Counted from the stretch's first letter, positions 15,664 through 24,791 are shown. The stretch is 64,000 bases of DNA from Bradyrhizobium sp. CB1650 (GCF_029761915.1 NZ_CP121695.1:2447501-2511500), one strand, 5' to 3'. Translations and numbers: made by a program. The notes: generated by a model not told the origin, from the sequence alone.

Positions 15664-17208
15664 TTGCGGTATTTCTTTGAAGATTGCGTATTCAACACTG
15701 CCCGGCGCGAGCTGCATCGCGGGGCGGACGTCGTTTCCATCGCGCCGCAGACGTTCGACTTTCTTCATTACCTAATCCGCAACAGAGGACGTGTCGTCAG
15801 CAAGGACGAACTTATCGATGCCATTTGGAAGCGCCGTGCCGTATCGGACGCTGCGCTGACGACCCGCTTGAACGCGGCTCGAAGCGCAATCGGGGATTCC
15901 GGGGAGGAGCAGCGCCTGATCAAGACATTGCCGCGCAAGGGATTCCGTTTCGTCGGACAGGTGAGGGAGGCACGAGAAGTTGCGGGCTCAGTTCCCGGCC
16001 AAGCTGAGGCCGAGAGCGCTCCTGCTGTTCCCGACAGGCCCTCCATCGCCGTGCTGCCGTTCGAGAACCTGAGCGGCGATCCCGAGCAAGAATATTTTGC
16101 CGATGGCATGGTGGACGAAATCACCACCGCCTTGTCGCGCTTCAGATCTCTATTCGTAGTCGGACGCAATTCCAGTTTTACTTACAAGGGCAAAGCAGTC
16201 GATAGCAAGCAGGTCGGACACGAACTCGGCGTGCGCTATGTGCTTGAGGGCAGTGTGCGTAAGGCGGACGGAAAAGTCCGCATCATCGGTCAAATTGATG
16301 CCGCGACGGGGGTGCACCTTTGGGCTGATCGATTTGAGGGTGACTTGGGCGATATTTTCACTTTACAGGACCGGATGACCGAGTGCGTTGTCGCCGCCAT
16401 TGAACCAAAAGTGTTTCAGACAGAAATCGATTTGGCCGCGCGTCGGCCGAACAGTTTCAGCGCCTACGACCTTTGCCTTCGAGCTGTACCGCACCTCTAT
16501 TCATTTACCCGGGGCGGATCGGCCGAGGCCCTTCGACTTGCTTCTCGCGCATTGGAGATTGACCCTCGGTATGGATTTGCTGCAAGGGTTGCGGGGAGCT
16601 GCCACATCCAAAATGTAACTCGGAGATGGGCAATCGATCCGAAGTCGGAATTTATAGAAGGATTGCGGCTGCTCCAGCTTGCACTCAGTATCGACGGAAA
16701 CGACCACATAGCCTTGAGCATGCTTGGCTACGCAGCGGCTTGGTCCGGTGATTTCGACACGGCAAGGGAAATGGTGGACCGTGCGATCTGCTCGAATCCG
16801 AATGCAGCCTTCGCATGGAGCACGCGAGGTTGGACCTACCAAGTGACCGGGAACCCCGAAGAGGCCATCCGGAGCTTTGAGCGCGCCGTTCTGCTAAGCC
16901 CGTTCGACCCAATGCTGTTCGCAACGTTTACGGAAATGGCGGTCGCACTCATCGGTCTTGGCCGTTTCGATGAGGCGGTTGTCGCGGCCAAGAAGGCTCT
17001 CAGCCAGACCCAGATTTTTGTACGGCCCTATTGCTGCCTCACAGCGGCCTTGGCGCATCTGGGACGCGAAGCCGAAGCGAGGGACGCGGCGGCCCGGCTG
17101 CTCGAACTCAAGCCCGATTTTCGCATTTCTGAGTGGGCAGCCCGGAGCGGTCCACGGACCCACCAAATGTTCATCGACGGTCTCCGCAAAGCTGGGATTC
17201 CAAAGTGA
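15664..17208 (+). CDS. Winged-helix (ToxR/OmpR-type) regulator with TolB-like and TPR domains
   Basis: 514-residue protein. Residues about 1-100 are a winged-helix DNA-binding domain (IAPQTFDFLHYLIRNRGRVV, SKDELIDAIW, ALTTRLNAARSAIGDSG, IKTLPRKGFRFVG), as in ToxR/CadC. Residues about 125-260 contain PSIAVLPFENLSGDPEQEYF and VDEITTALSRF, the TolB/FlgO-like segment often seen in class-III adenylate-cyclase regulators. Residues about 285-500 hold TPR-like helices (AEALRLASRALEIDPRYGFA, NPEEAIRSFERAVLLSPFDP). There is no cyclase domain and no clear membrane span. The start is TTG at 15664, needed by the family N-terminus MRYFFEDCVFNTARREL. Local GC is visibly lower than in flanking genes and it is bracketed by direct repeats, so it was probably acquired. 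Confidence 0.82.
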   Translation: MRYFFEDCVFNTARRELHRGADVVSIAPQTFDFLHYLIRNRGRVVSKDELIDAIWKRRAVSDAALTTRLNAARSAIGDSGEEQRLIKTLPRKGFRFVGQVREAREVAGSVPGQAEAESAPAVPDRPSIAVLPFENLSGDPEQEYFADGMVDEITTALSRFRSLFVVGRNSSFTYKGKAVDSKQVGHELGVRYVLEGSVRKADGKVRIIGQIDAATGVHLWADRFEGDLGDIFTLQDRMTECVVAAIEPKVFQTEIDLAARRPNSFSAYDLCLRAVPHLYSFTRGGSAEALRLASRALEIDPRYGFAARVAGSCHIQNVTRRWAIDPKSEFIEGLRLLQLALSIDGNDHIALSMLGYAAAWSGDFDTAREMVDRAICSNPNAAFAWSTRGWTYQVTGNPEEAIRSFERAVLLSPFDPMLFATFTEMAVALIGLGRFDEAVVAAKKALSQTQIFVRPYCCLTAALAHLGREAEARDAAARLLELKPDFRISEWAARSGPRTHQMFIDGLRKAGIPK

Positions 17209-17270
17209 TGTGCTGTGCCGTCTCGCAGTAGCAGCAATGATGGAGTAGACCGCGACTTGGTCCCACGACC

Positions 17271-17531
17271 GACATGTGCCCGCGCGCTTGAACGTCTGCT
17301 TTCGAGGGTAAAGCTCTCTCGATCATTTTACGAGGACGCACCCTGATCCGCCGCCAATCCCATCCTGCGCCTCAAATCCGTGATGGCGCGCAAAAAGCTG
17401 TCGGCCGGCGTGGTCTCCGGATCGATCAGCCGGTGCAGGCGGAAACCGTCCTCCAGGGCCAGCACGACGGATGCCGTCCATGACGGGTTGAGCTGGTCAT
17501 TCCTGCCGTTACCTTTCAGCGTGGTCTCGAC
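17271..17531 (-). repeat. Direct repeat copy B (functional tetR 3' end and downstream flank)
   Basis: The intact counterpart of 14704-14965. It comprises about 57 bases downstream of the tetR stop and the last roughly 200 bases of tetR. Copies A and B are in direct orientation, start-to-start distance about 2.57 kb, and bracket the winged-helix/TPR gene. Confidence 0.85.
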
Positions 17532-17954
17532 GATGTCGGCGATCAGCTTGCGCCGTGCGCGCAGGCGCTTGGCGAGCTCGGGGCGGCGTTTCTCGGCGCG
17601 CGCGACATAGAGGATCATCTCCATGTGCAGGAGCGGGGAGCGGCCGAGCGGATCCTGCCGGCTGCGATCCATCGCCTTCAGCGCGGCGATGAAGTCGTCG
17701 AGATCGGTATGCTCAGCGAGGATGTCGAGATTGCGCCGGATCGATTGCTCGACGTGGTCCTCGAGCATGGCGATGATCAGCTCGTCCTTGCTCTTGAAGT
17801 TCGAATAGAACGCCCCGCGGGTAAAACCGGCCGCGGCCGCGATTGCCTCGATGCTGGCGCTGCCGATGCCCTCTTGCTCGAACACGCGAGCGGCTGCCTC
17901 GAACAGCTTGTCGCGCGTGTCGTCCCTGGTCGGCCTCGTTCGCACCCTTGACAT
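17328..17954 (-). CDS. TetR/AcrR family transcriptional regulator
   Basis: 208-residue repressor. The N-terminal helix-turn-helix is canonical: TRDDTRDKLFEAAARVFEQE, then IGSASIEAIAAAAGFTRGAFYSNFKSKDELIIAMLEDHVE (residues about 8-65). The C-terminal ligand domain is typical in length. It is divergently placed from the cytochrome P450 gene; the 124 bases between the two starts contain a perfect 11-bp inverted repeat that is the probable operator. Its 3' end is duplicated as a decayed copy at 14704-14965. The ligand is unknown; the neighbouring P450 suggests a hydrophobic small molecule. Confidence 0.9.
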   Translation of the reverse strand: MSRVRTRPTRDDTRDKLFEAAARVFEQEGIGSASIEAIAAAAGFTRGAFYSNFKSKDELIIAMLEDHVEQSIRRNLDILAEHTDLDDFIAALKAMDRSRQDPLGRSPLLHMEMILYVARAEKRRPELAKRLRARRKLIADIVETTLKGNGRNDQLNPSWTASVVLALEDGFRLHRLIDPETTPADSFLRAITDLRRRMGLAADQGASS

Positions 17955-17976
17955 CGGCTCAGGTTAGGCGAGAATG

Positions 17977-18004
17977 CAACTCGATACAACAACGTATCGA
18001 GTTG
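17977..18004. promoter_or_regulatory. Palindromic TetR-type operator between tetR and cytochrome P450
   Basis: CAACTCGATAC, six bases (AACAAC), then GTATCGAGTTG: a perfect inverted repeat with 11-bp arms, 28 bases in all. It lies 23 bases upstream of the tetR start and 75 bases upstream of the P450 start. Size, symmetry and place fit a site where a TetR dimer represses both divergent promoters. Confidence 0.75.
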
Positions 18005-18078
18005 AATGATCAGGGATGGTTACGCCGGGCATTTGGGGCGGCGTATTCGTTTCATGCGGCAACCGGTTCGAGGTCACC

Positions 18079-19311
18079 ATGAACGAGCATGTGCAACCCG
18101 CAGGCAGTGGGCCGCTGTTCAATCCGCTGTCGCCGGAGTTCATCCGGAATCCCTATCCGCACTATCAGCGGCTGCGGACGACCGATCCGGTCCACGTGTC
18201 GTCGTTCGGCTCCTTCGTCGCCAGCCGCCACGCCGAGGTGAGCCTCGTGATGCGCGACAAGCGCTTCGGCAAGGACTATGTCGAGCGCTCCAAGCGGCGC
18301 TATGGCGAGAAGATCATGGAAGAGCCGGTCTTCCGCAGCATGAGCCACTGGATGCTGCAGGCGGATCCGCCCGATCACACCCGCCTGCGCGGCCTGGTGG
18401 TGAAGGCCTTCACCGCGCGCCGGGTCGAGGACATGCGGCCGCGCATCCAGGAGATCGTCGACCAGACGCTCGATGCGGTGATCGATCGCGGCCACATGGA
18501 CCTGATCGAGGATTTCGCCTTCCGTCTGCCGGTCACCATCATCTGCGACATGCTCGGCATCCCTGAGGACCATCGCGAGGCCTTCTACAAGAGCTCGCGC
18601 GATGGCGGGCGGCTGCTCGATCCCGTGCCGCTCTCGCCGGAGGAGATCAAGCAGGGCAACGCCGGCAACCTGATGGCGCAGATGTATTTCCAGCAATTGT
18701 TCGAGCTGCGCCGCCATAGTCCCGGCGACGATCTCACCACCCAGCTCGTGCAGGCAGAGGAGGACGGCCACAAGCTCACCAACGAGGAATTGACCGCCAA
18801 TATCATCCTGTTGTTCGGCGCCGGCCACGAGACCACCGTCAACCTGATCGGCAACGGGCTGTTGGCGCTGCACCGCAATCCGGATCAGCTTGCGCTGCTC
18901 AAGTCCAACCCGCAGCTCATCACCAATGCGATCGAGGAATTCCTGCGCTACGATTCGTCGGTGCAGATGACCGGGCGCGTCACGCTGGAGGATATCGATG
19001 ACCTCGGCGGCGTGCGAATCCCCAAGGGCGAGACCGTGCTGTGCCTGCTCGGTTCGGCCAACCATGATCCGGCGGTCTATCCTGACCGGCCCGACCGGCT
19101 CGACATCACCCGGCCGAACGTCAAGCCGCTGTCGTTCGGCGGCGGCATCCATTTCTGCCTCGGCGCCCAATTGGCGCGCATCGAGGCCGAGATCGCCATC
19201 GCCACGTTGCTGCGGCGGCTGCCGGACTTGCGGATCGACGACGTCGTGAACCCGGAATGGCGGCCTACCTTCGTGCTACGGGGCCTGAAGCGGCTGCCGG
19301 CGAGCTGGTGA
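18079..19311 (+). CDS. Cytochrome P450
   Basis: 410-residue soluble bacterial P450, a heme monooxygenase that needs separate ferredoxin partners, none of which is nearby. Seen: the I-helix oxygen-activation motif GAGHETT (247-253), the ExxR pair E287-R290 (EEFLR), and the heme loop FGGGIHFCLG with the axial Cys360. The N-terminus FNPLSPEFIRNPYPHYQRLR and HPPDHTRLR-like segment QADPPDHTRLRGLV are also typical. The ATG at 18079 (GAGGTCACC ahead) gives the normal length; an ATG at 18016 adds 21 residues that do not look like the family. Likely repressed by the divergent TetR protein. Substrate unknown. Confidence 0.93.
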   Translation: MNEHVQPAGSGPLFNPLSPEFIRNPYPHYQRLRTTDPVHVSSFGSFVASRHAEVSLVMRDKRFGKDYVERSKRRYGEKIMEEPVFRSMSHWMLQADPPDHTRLRGLVVKAFTARRVEDMRPRIQEIVDQTLDAVIDRGHMDLIEDFAFRLPVTIICDMLGIPEDHREAFYKSSRDGGRLLDPVPLSPEEIKQGNAGNLMAQMYFQQLFELRRHSPGDDLTTQLVQAEEDGHKLTNEELTANIILLFGAGHETTVNLIGNGLLALHRNPDQLALLKSNPQLITNAIEEFLRYDSSVQMTGRVTLEDIDDLGGVRIPKGETVLCLLGSANHDPAVYPDRPDRLDITRPNVKPLSFGGGIHFCLGAQLARIEAEIAIATLLRRLPDLRIDDVVNPEWRPTFVLRGLKRLPASW

Positions 19312-19457
19312 GGCGGCTCCGCGTTAACCTCCGCGCGCAACAGTCGCTGTGACTTCGCCACACTTCCCCCTATATAAGGGGCTGTTCCGGCGCGGGTTTA
19401 GGCAGTGACGTAAGGCTTGGGTTTGGCCCGGGCGCCGGTTTGGCCGAGGGGAGACCC

Positions 19458-22400
19458 GTGCAGACGACGCTGCTCGGATTAGCGATTGCCTTCATCATTG
19501 CGCTGCTGGCCGCGCTGATCGGGCCTTACTTCGTCGACTGGAACCAGTTCAGGCCCCAGTTCGAGGCGGAGGCGACCCGGATCATCGGCGTACCGGTGCG
19601 GGTGGCGGGCGAGCTGGATGCGCGGCTGCTGCCGGCGCCGACGCTGCGCCTGCGCTCCGTCACCTTCGGCGGCAACAACGATCTCGGCCGCCTGCGCGCC
19701 GACAAGCTCGACGTCGAGTTCAGCCTCGGCTCCCTGATGCGCGGCGAATGGCGCGCCACCGAGCTCACGGTCAACGGCATGGCGGTCGATCTCGGCCTCG
19801 ATGCCAAGGGGCGGGTCGACCTGCCGTCCACCGCGAGCGGCAGCTTCAACCTGGCCTCGCTCGCGATCGAGCGGCTGAACCTCACCGGCCGCATCGCCTT
19901 GCATGATGCTGCCAGCCGTTCGACGCTGGAATTGAACGACATCGCATTCTCCGGGGACGTGCGTTCGCTCGCAGGCTCGGTGCGCGGCGACGGCAATTTC
20001 ACCGTCGGGCGCACGCGCTATCCGTTCCGCCTCTCCTCGGGCCCGAGCGCCGACGGCAGTGCCACCCGGCTCCATCTCAACATCGATCCCGGCGAGCGCG
20101 CCGTCCTCGCCGATCTCGAGGGCGTGCTCGCCTTCGAGAACCGGTTGCCGAAGTTCGATGGCGCGCTGACGCTGGCCGTGCCTAAGAAGCCGGGTGAGGC
20201 GGGTCCAATGCCCTGGAAACTCACTGCCAAGCTCAAGGCCGATCCGGCCGGCGCAAAATTCGATCAGATCGACGCGAGCTTCGGCACTGATGACAATGCG
20301 CTGAAGATCGGCGGCGTCGGCGACATCAGGTTCGGTGCGGCGCCGCTCTTGCGCGCGGCGCTTTCGGCGCGACAGGTGGATGCCGACAAGTTGACCGGCA
20401 AGGACGATGCCGAGCCGCTGCGCATCCTGCCGGCCCTGCGCGCAGGCCTCGCGGCGATTCCGCAGGCGCCGATCCCCGCGCAGATCGAGTTCAATTCCGA
20501 ACAGATCATGCTGGGCGGCCGTCCCCTGCAGAACATCACCGCCGAGCTGCAGACCGACGGCCAGTCCTGGACCTTCCGGCGGCTCGACCTGCGCGCGCCT
20601 GGCATGACGCAGCTCTCGCTCAACGGCGCCGCTCCGGGCTCCGACAGTTTCAGCGGCCGCCTCAGCGTGGAATCCTCCGATCCCGACGTGCTGGTGGCCT
20701 GGCTCCAGGGCCGCAGCGACGTCAACCGCCGCAGCACGAGGCCGCTGCGGCTTGCCGGCGACGTGACGATCGCCGCCAATCATCTTGCGATCGAGAAGCT
20801 GAGGGCCGAGATCGAAGGGGGAGCCGTCGAGGGCCGCATCGCCTTCGCGCAAGTCGGCGCGAACAAGGGCTCGCGGATCGATGCGGAGCTCAAGGCCGAC
20901 CGGCTCGATCTCGACGCGGCATCTTCCTTCGTGCGCGCGATGGCCGGGCCGCAAGGTGAATGGCCGGAAGAAGCCAAGCTTTCGCTCGATGTCGGCCGTG
21001 CCGTCTCGGCCGGCCAGGAGCTGCGTCCGTTCACGGCAAAGCTCGGCTACGGCCCGACTTCGCTGACGCTGGAGCAGCTCCGGTTCGGCCAGGCCAGCGG
21101 CGTGACCACCGAGGCGAGCGGCAATTTCGATCGCACGCAGGCGACCGGCCGGCTTGCGCTGACATCGTCGGCGAGCTCGCTGCGCGAGCTCGCCGCGCTG
21201 ATCGAGCCGGTCGCGCCAGTGGTCCGTGCGCGATTGGATGCCATCGAGGCCTTGCCGGGCGCCACGCGACTGAAGCTGAACCTGCGCCTCGACAAGAACG
21301 CCGAACATGCCGACCGCACCGACGCGCGCGCCGCGATCGATCTCGATGCACCGCAGCTCAAGGCCAGCGCGACCCTCGCGGCTCAGACCCCGGCGGCGGC
21401 GCTCACCGGCATCGACATCGACAGGCTGCGCAACAGCGAAGTCACGCTGGACTCGAAGGTGTCGGCGCCGCAGGCCGCGACGCTGCTCGCGCTGCTCGGC
21501 CTCGATCGCGCGGTTGTCGCGGGCGAGGGGGCCTCGCAGTTCGAAGGGCGCCTGAGCGGCGTTTGGCAGAAGCCGCTGCAATTCAGCGCAAGACTCTCGG
21601 GCGGGCTGGATGCGGACGCCCAGGGGAGCTTCGATTGGTCGGCATCCAAGGGCAGTGCGAGCCTGCGCGTGCGCAACGCCAATCTGGCGCCGCTGTTCGG
21701 GATCAGCCCGACGGAGAAGTCGGCGCAGAACGTCAGCCTGTCCTCGCGTATCAGCCTGTCCGGCAACAAGCTGACCTTCGACGATCTCGACAGCTCCGCG
21801 GCAGGCTCGCGCCTGCGCGGCCATCTGGCGATGACGCTGGACCAGGACAGAAGCGTCGACGGCGAGGTCGGCCTCGATACGCTCGATCTCGTGCCCGCGC
21901 TCGCGGTCGCCCTCGGCGCGGCCGGTCATGACGCAGGCGAGCCGCTGAGCCCGGGACTTCTCGGCAACTGGCGCGGCCGCATTGCCTTCCAGGCGTTGCG
22001 TGGGAGCTTGCCGGGCGGCATCGAAGTGCGCCCGTTCAGCGGCACGATCAGGAACGACGGCCAGGCGCTCTCGCTCGATGCCCTCAAGGGCGGCCTCAGT
22101 GGCGGCGAGATGTCTGCAAACCTCGATGCCAGGAACGGTCCCAACGGCCTTGCGGTGAACGCGCGGCTCGAGCTCACCAATGTCGAGGCGACGACGCTGC
22201 GCTACCGCAACCTCGCGCTGCCGAAGGGACGCGCCTCGGTGCAGATGGCATTGACCAGCCAGGGCCGCAGCGTGGGGGCGTTGACCGGTGCGCTGGCCGG
22301 CAACGGCACGGTGACGCTGAACTCGGCCGAGATCACCGGCCTCGATCCGCGCGCATTCGAGATCGCCATCCGCGCCAGCGACGGCGGCCAGGTCACCGAC

Positions 22401-23060
22401 GACACCAGGCTCCGGCAGCTCGTCGAGCCCGCGCTGTCGGCAGGTCCCATTGCGGTCGCCTCGGCGCAGATCCCGTTCACGATCCGCGACGGCCGCCTGC
22501 GCGTCGGTGCGACGACCTTGGAGGCGAAGAACGCCCGCGCCATCGTCTCCGGCGGCTACGACATTCCGGCCGACCAGGCCGACATTCGCGCCAGCCTGAC
22601 GCCGATCATGATCGGGCTCTCCGGCGCCCCGCCGGAGATCCAGCTATTTGCCGCCGGTCCGCCCGACAAGTTGAATCGCACCATCGATCTCGCGCCGCTG
22701 TCCTCGTGGCTTGCGGTGCGCACGATCGATCGCGAGACCCGGCGCCTCGATGCCATCGAGCGCGGCGAGCCGCCGCCGGCCACTGCGGCGCTTCCGACAC
22801 TCGTCTCTCCGGATGCGGCGCCCGAGCAGATGCCGGCCAACATACCGCTGCCCGGCCAGGATCCGCGCCGCGCTCCGCCGAAGAAGGCTGCGACGACGCC
22901 GAAGGTGCCGCACGCAGCCCCCGCCGCGCCGAGCCCGCCGCTCGCAAGCCAACAGGTCGCACCGCTGCCGCCGCCGATCGAGGTAAGGCCAGCGCCGGGA
23001 CCGCCGCCGCCAAGGCCCAGGCCGAAGCCGCCGCTGGTCCTGACACCGTCCAACCCCTGA
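19458..23060 (+). CDS. AsmA family protein
   Basis: 1200-residue envelope protein. It has one N-terminal membrane anchor (LLGLAIAFIIALLAALIGPYFVDWNQF), then the AsmA start motif (FRPQFEAEATRIIGVPVRVA, GELDARLLPAPTLRLRSVTF), a long beta-rich periplasmic body, an AsmA C-terminal domain near 960-1060 (LRYRNLALPKGRASVQMALT, TGALAGNGTVTLNSAEITGL), and a Pro-rich tail. AsmA-like proteins are thought to bridge inner and outer membranes and move or organise lipids. Start GTG at 19458 is preferred because GGGGAGACCC precedes it; TTG at 19440 adds six residues. A CCCCTATATAAGGGG sequence at 19367-19381 may be part of its promoter. A hairpin terminator follows near 23128. Confidence 0.85.
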   Translation: MQTTLLGLAIAFIIALLAALIGPYFVDWNQFRPQFEAEATRIIGVPVRVAGELDARLLPAPTLRLRSVTFGGNNDLGRLRADKLDVEFSLGSLMRGEWRATELTVNGMAVDLGLDAKGRVDLPSTASGSFNLASLAIERLNLTGRIALHDAASRSTLELNDIAFSGDVRSLAGSVRGDGNFTVGRTRYPFRLSSGPSADGSATRLHLNIDPGERAVLADLEGVLAFENRLPKFDGALTLAVPKKPGEAGPMPWKLTAKLKADPAGAKFDQIDASFGTDDNALKIGGVGDIRFGAAPLLRAALSARQVDADKLTGKDDAEPLRILPALRAGLAAIPQAPIPAQIEFNSEQIMLGGRPLQNITAELQTDGQSWTFRRLDLRAPGMTQLSLNGAAPGSDSFSGRLSVESSDPDVLVAWLQGRSDVNRRSTRPLRLAGDVTIAANHLAIEKLRAEIEGGAVEGRIAFAQVGANKGSRIDAELKADRLDLDAASSFVRAMAGPQGEWPEEAKLSLDVGRAVSAGQELRPFTAKLGYGPTSLTLEQLRFGQASGVTTEASGNFDRTQATGRLALTSSASSLRELAALIEPVAPVVRARLDAIEALPGATRLKLNLRLDKNAEHADRTDARAAIDLDAPQLKASATLAAQTPAAALTGIDIDRLRNSEVTLDSKVSAPQAATLLALLGLDRAVVAGEGASQFEGRLSGVWQKPLQFSARLSGGLDADAQGSFDWSASKGSASLRVRNANLAPLFGISPTEKSAQNVSLSSRISLSGNKLTFDDLDSSAAGSRLRGHLAMTLDQDRSVDGEVGLDTLDLVPALAVALGAAGHDAGEPLSPGLLGNWRGRIAFQALRGSLPGGIEVRPFSGTIRNDGQALSLDALKGGLSGGEMSANLDARNGPNGLAVNARLELTNVEATTLRYRNLALPKGRASVQMALTSQGRSVGALTGALAGNGTVTLNSAEITGLDPRAFEIAIRASDGGQVTDDTRLRQLVEPALSAGPIAVASAQIPFTIRDGRLRVGATTLEAKNARAIVSGGYDIPADQADIRASLTPIMIGLSGAPPEIQLFAAGPPDKLNRTIDLAPLSSWLAVRTIDRETRRLDAIERGEPPPATAALPTLVSPDAAPEQMPANIPLPGQDPRRAPPKKAATTPKVPHAAPAAPSPPLASQQVAPLPPPIEVRPAPGPPPPRPRPKPPLVLTPSNP

Positions 23061-23127
23061 GAGCCATTCCGCCGCACGAGCCTTCCGTAGCGGTGAAGAA
23101 CTTGGCGCGCATTTTAATGAAAATTGG

Positions 23128-23152
23128 TCGGCAAAACTGATTTGCCGATTTT
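23128..23152 (+). terminator. Rho-independent terminator downstream of the AsmA gene
   Basis: TCGGCAAA, loop ACTGA, TTTGCCGA, then TTTT. Eight-base-pair perfect stem with a short T-run, 67 bases after the asmA-like stop. Confidence 0.6.
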
Positions 23153-23249
23153 ACCGAATTCTCGCGTTTGACGACTAACGTCTGTTCCAGAGGAATTCGG
23201 CGGCTTGCCAACAGAGGCAGGACGGCCAGCCAAGAACTGGGGTTATCGA

Positions 23250-24374
23250 ATGGACGGGGCGAAATCGCTTCTGCAGGATCTGGACGACGCGATCGCGCGG
23301 GGCACCGACGAAAGCCGGGCGCGGGCGTTGTGGCACGCGACCGATCTTCTGATCACCGGCCGCTACAGCGACGACGAGATCAGCATGTTCGGCGAGGTCA
23401 TCGGGCGGCTCGCCGACGAGATCGAGGTCGCCGCGCGTGCGCAGCTCTCGGAGCTGATGGCGGCGTGCGATCACGCGCCGCTCAACGTGATCGAGCAGCT
23501 CGCCTTCGCCGACGAGATCGAGGTTGCCGGCCCTGTGCTGCGCGACTCCACCCGCATCGACGAGAAGGTGCTGGTCCAGAGCGCCATGACCAAGGGCCAG
23601 TCGCACCTGCTGGCGATCTCGCAGCGCGAGTCGATCGGCGAGGCCGTGACCGACGTGCTGGTCAAGCGCGGCAACCGCGAGGTGGTGACCGCCGTCGCCA
23701 GGAACGAGGGCGCGCGTTTCTCGGGTTCGGGCCTGCTCCACATGGTCCGCCGCGCCGAGGGCGATTCGATTCTCGCTGAACAACTTGGCCTGCGCAAGGA
23801 CGTGCCGCGGCACATCTTCCAGCAGCTCATCGCCAAGGCATCGGAAGACGTGCGTCGCCGGCTCGAGACCGAGCGTCCCGAGATGATGGCACAGATCCAG
23901 AGCTCCGTGACCGAGGTCACCGGCGATTTGCAATCCAAGTTCGGACCCTCCTCGCGCAGCTACTTCGTTGCCAAGCGCGTGGTGACGACGCAGTACCGGC
24001 AGGGCAATCTCAACCAGGATTCGATCTCGAGCTATGCGCGCCAGCACCGTTTCGACGAGGTGCAGATCGGCCTGTCGCTGTTGTCGGCGCTCCCCGTGGA
24101 CGTGATCGAGCGTGCGCTGATGGACCGCAATCGCGAGATGCTCCTGGTCCTGTGCAAGGCGCTCGATTTCTCCTGGGATACGACCATGTCGCTGTTGTTC
24201 CTCGGCGCCAAGGATCATCTGATCACGGCGCGCGACCTCAACGACAGCGAACGCGAATTCGGCCGCCTCAACATCGAGACGTCGCGCAGCATCCTGAAGT
24301 TCTATCAGTCGCGCAAGAACAGCGCGGCCGCCGATCCCGCCGCGGGTCGCCAGGCCGAGCTGCAGATGCACTGA
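23250..24374 (+). CDS. DUF2336 domain-containing protein
   Basis: 374-residue soluble protein. The sequence matches the alphaproteobacterial DUF2336 pattern, an all-helical protein with paired-helix repeats: ALWHATDLLITGRYSDDEIS, FGEVIGRLADEIEVAARAQL, SELMAACDHAPLNVIEQLAF, ADEIEVAGPVLRDSTRIDEK, VLVKRGNREVVTAVARNEGA. A second helical half follows (VIERALMDRNREMLLVLCKA). The molecular role is unknown. Start ATG at 23250 is preferred; an upstream TTG at 23205 lacks a ribosome-binding site. The small gene at 24410 follows 35 bases later and may be co-transcribed. Confidence 0.82.
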   Translation: MDGAKSLLQDLDDAIARGTDESRARALWHATDLLITGRYSDDEISMFGEVIGRLADEIEVAARAQLSELMAACDHAPLNVIEQLAFADEIEVAGPVLRDSTRIDEKVLVQSAMTKGQSHLLAISQRESIGEAVTDVLVKRGNREVVTAVARNEGARFSGSGLLHMVRRAEGDSILAEQLGLRKDVPRHIFQQLIAKASEDVRRRLETERPEMMAQIQSSVTEVTGDLQSKFGPSSRSYFVAKRVVTTQYRQGNLNQDSISSYARQHRFDEVQIGLSLLSALPVDVIERALMDRNREMLLVLCKALDFSWDTTMSLLFLGAKDHLITARDLNDSEREFGRLNIETSRSILKFYQSRKNSAAADPAAGRQAELQMH

Positions 24375-24409
24375 GCATCATTCCGGAATTCGAGAGGGGA
24401 GTGTTTGCA

Positions 24410-24661
24410 ATGTTGCCTCAATTCGGCACCGCAATCCGCAAGAACCTTAACAAGAATCTCAACAAGGGTCTCAACCCCGACATCGGCGGCGCAGCCCCGG
24501 AAAAAGCGTCGGTGGACGCCGCCTGGCTGGTGCTGGAAGCCGCCAACGACCTCGGCGATCAGGCCGCGGTCGACGCCTGCCGCCGCGTCATCGACGCCGA
24601 GCTGAACGGCACGGTCGCCGGCCGCTCCGATCTCGATCTCGTGCTGGGGTATTTCCGGTAG
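24410..24661 (+). CDS. Small conserved protein of unknown function
   Basis: 83-residue soluble protein. An N-terminal Asn/Lys-rich stretch (IRKNLNKNLNKGLNP) is followed by two helices (VDAAWLVLEAANDLGDQAAV, DACRRVIDAELNGTV). GAGAGGGGAG precedes the ATG at 24410. It follows the DUF2336 gene. A weak GGGGC-GCAAA-GCCCC hairpin begins at its stop codon (24661-24675). Confidence 0.55.
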   Translation: MLPQFGTAIRKNLNKNLNKGLNPDIGGAAPEKASVDAAWLVLEAANDLGDQAAVDACRRVIDAELNGTVAGRSDLDLVLGYFR

Positions 24662-24738
24662 GGGCGCAAAGCCCCTTGCTTGCAGGCGTGGATCGACAGG
24701 CAGGTCCTGTCCCGCATCCTATGCGTCACCAAAAATCA

Positions 24739-24766
24739 GGAAGGCCCCGCTTCCGCGAGGCCTTCC
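24739..24766 (-). terminator. Terminator for the leftward gene at 25034-24792
   Basis: GGAAGGCC and GGCCTTCC pair around a 12-base loop. Read leftward the hairpin is followed by TGATTTTTGG. It lies 25 bases beyond the stop of the small exported protein gene, between two convergent genes. Confidence 0.6.
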
Positions 24767-24791
24767 AAGCTCGATGATGACGGGACTGACG

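Noticed and set aside
19367..19381. CCCCTATATAAGGGG palindrome as a transposon end or operator
   Set aside because: Only five-base arms and no partner copy; it may simply include the promoter of the AsmA gene.
19479..21929. 816-residue open frame on the minus strand inside the AsmA gene
   Set aside because: It is the antisense shadow of a long GC-rich gene. It is full of Arg, Gly and His with no domain, and the plus strand has clear AsmA features.
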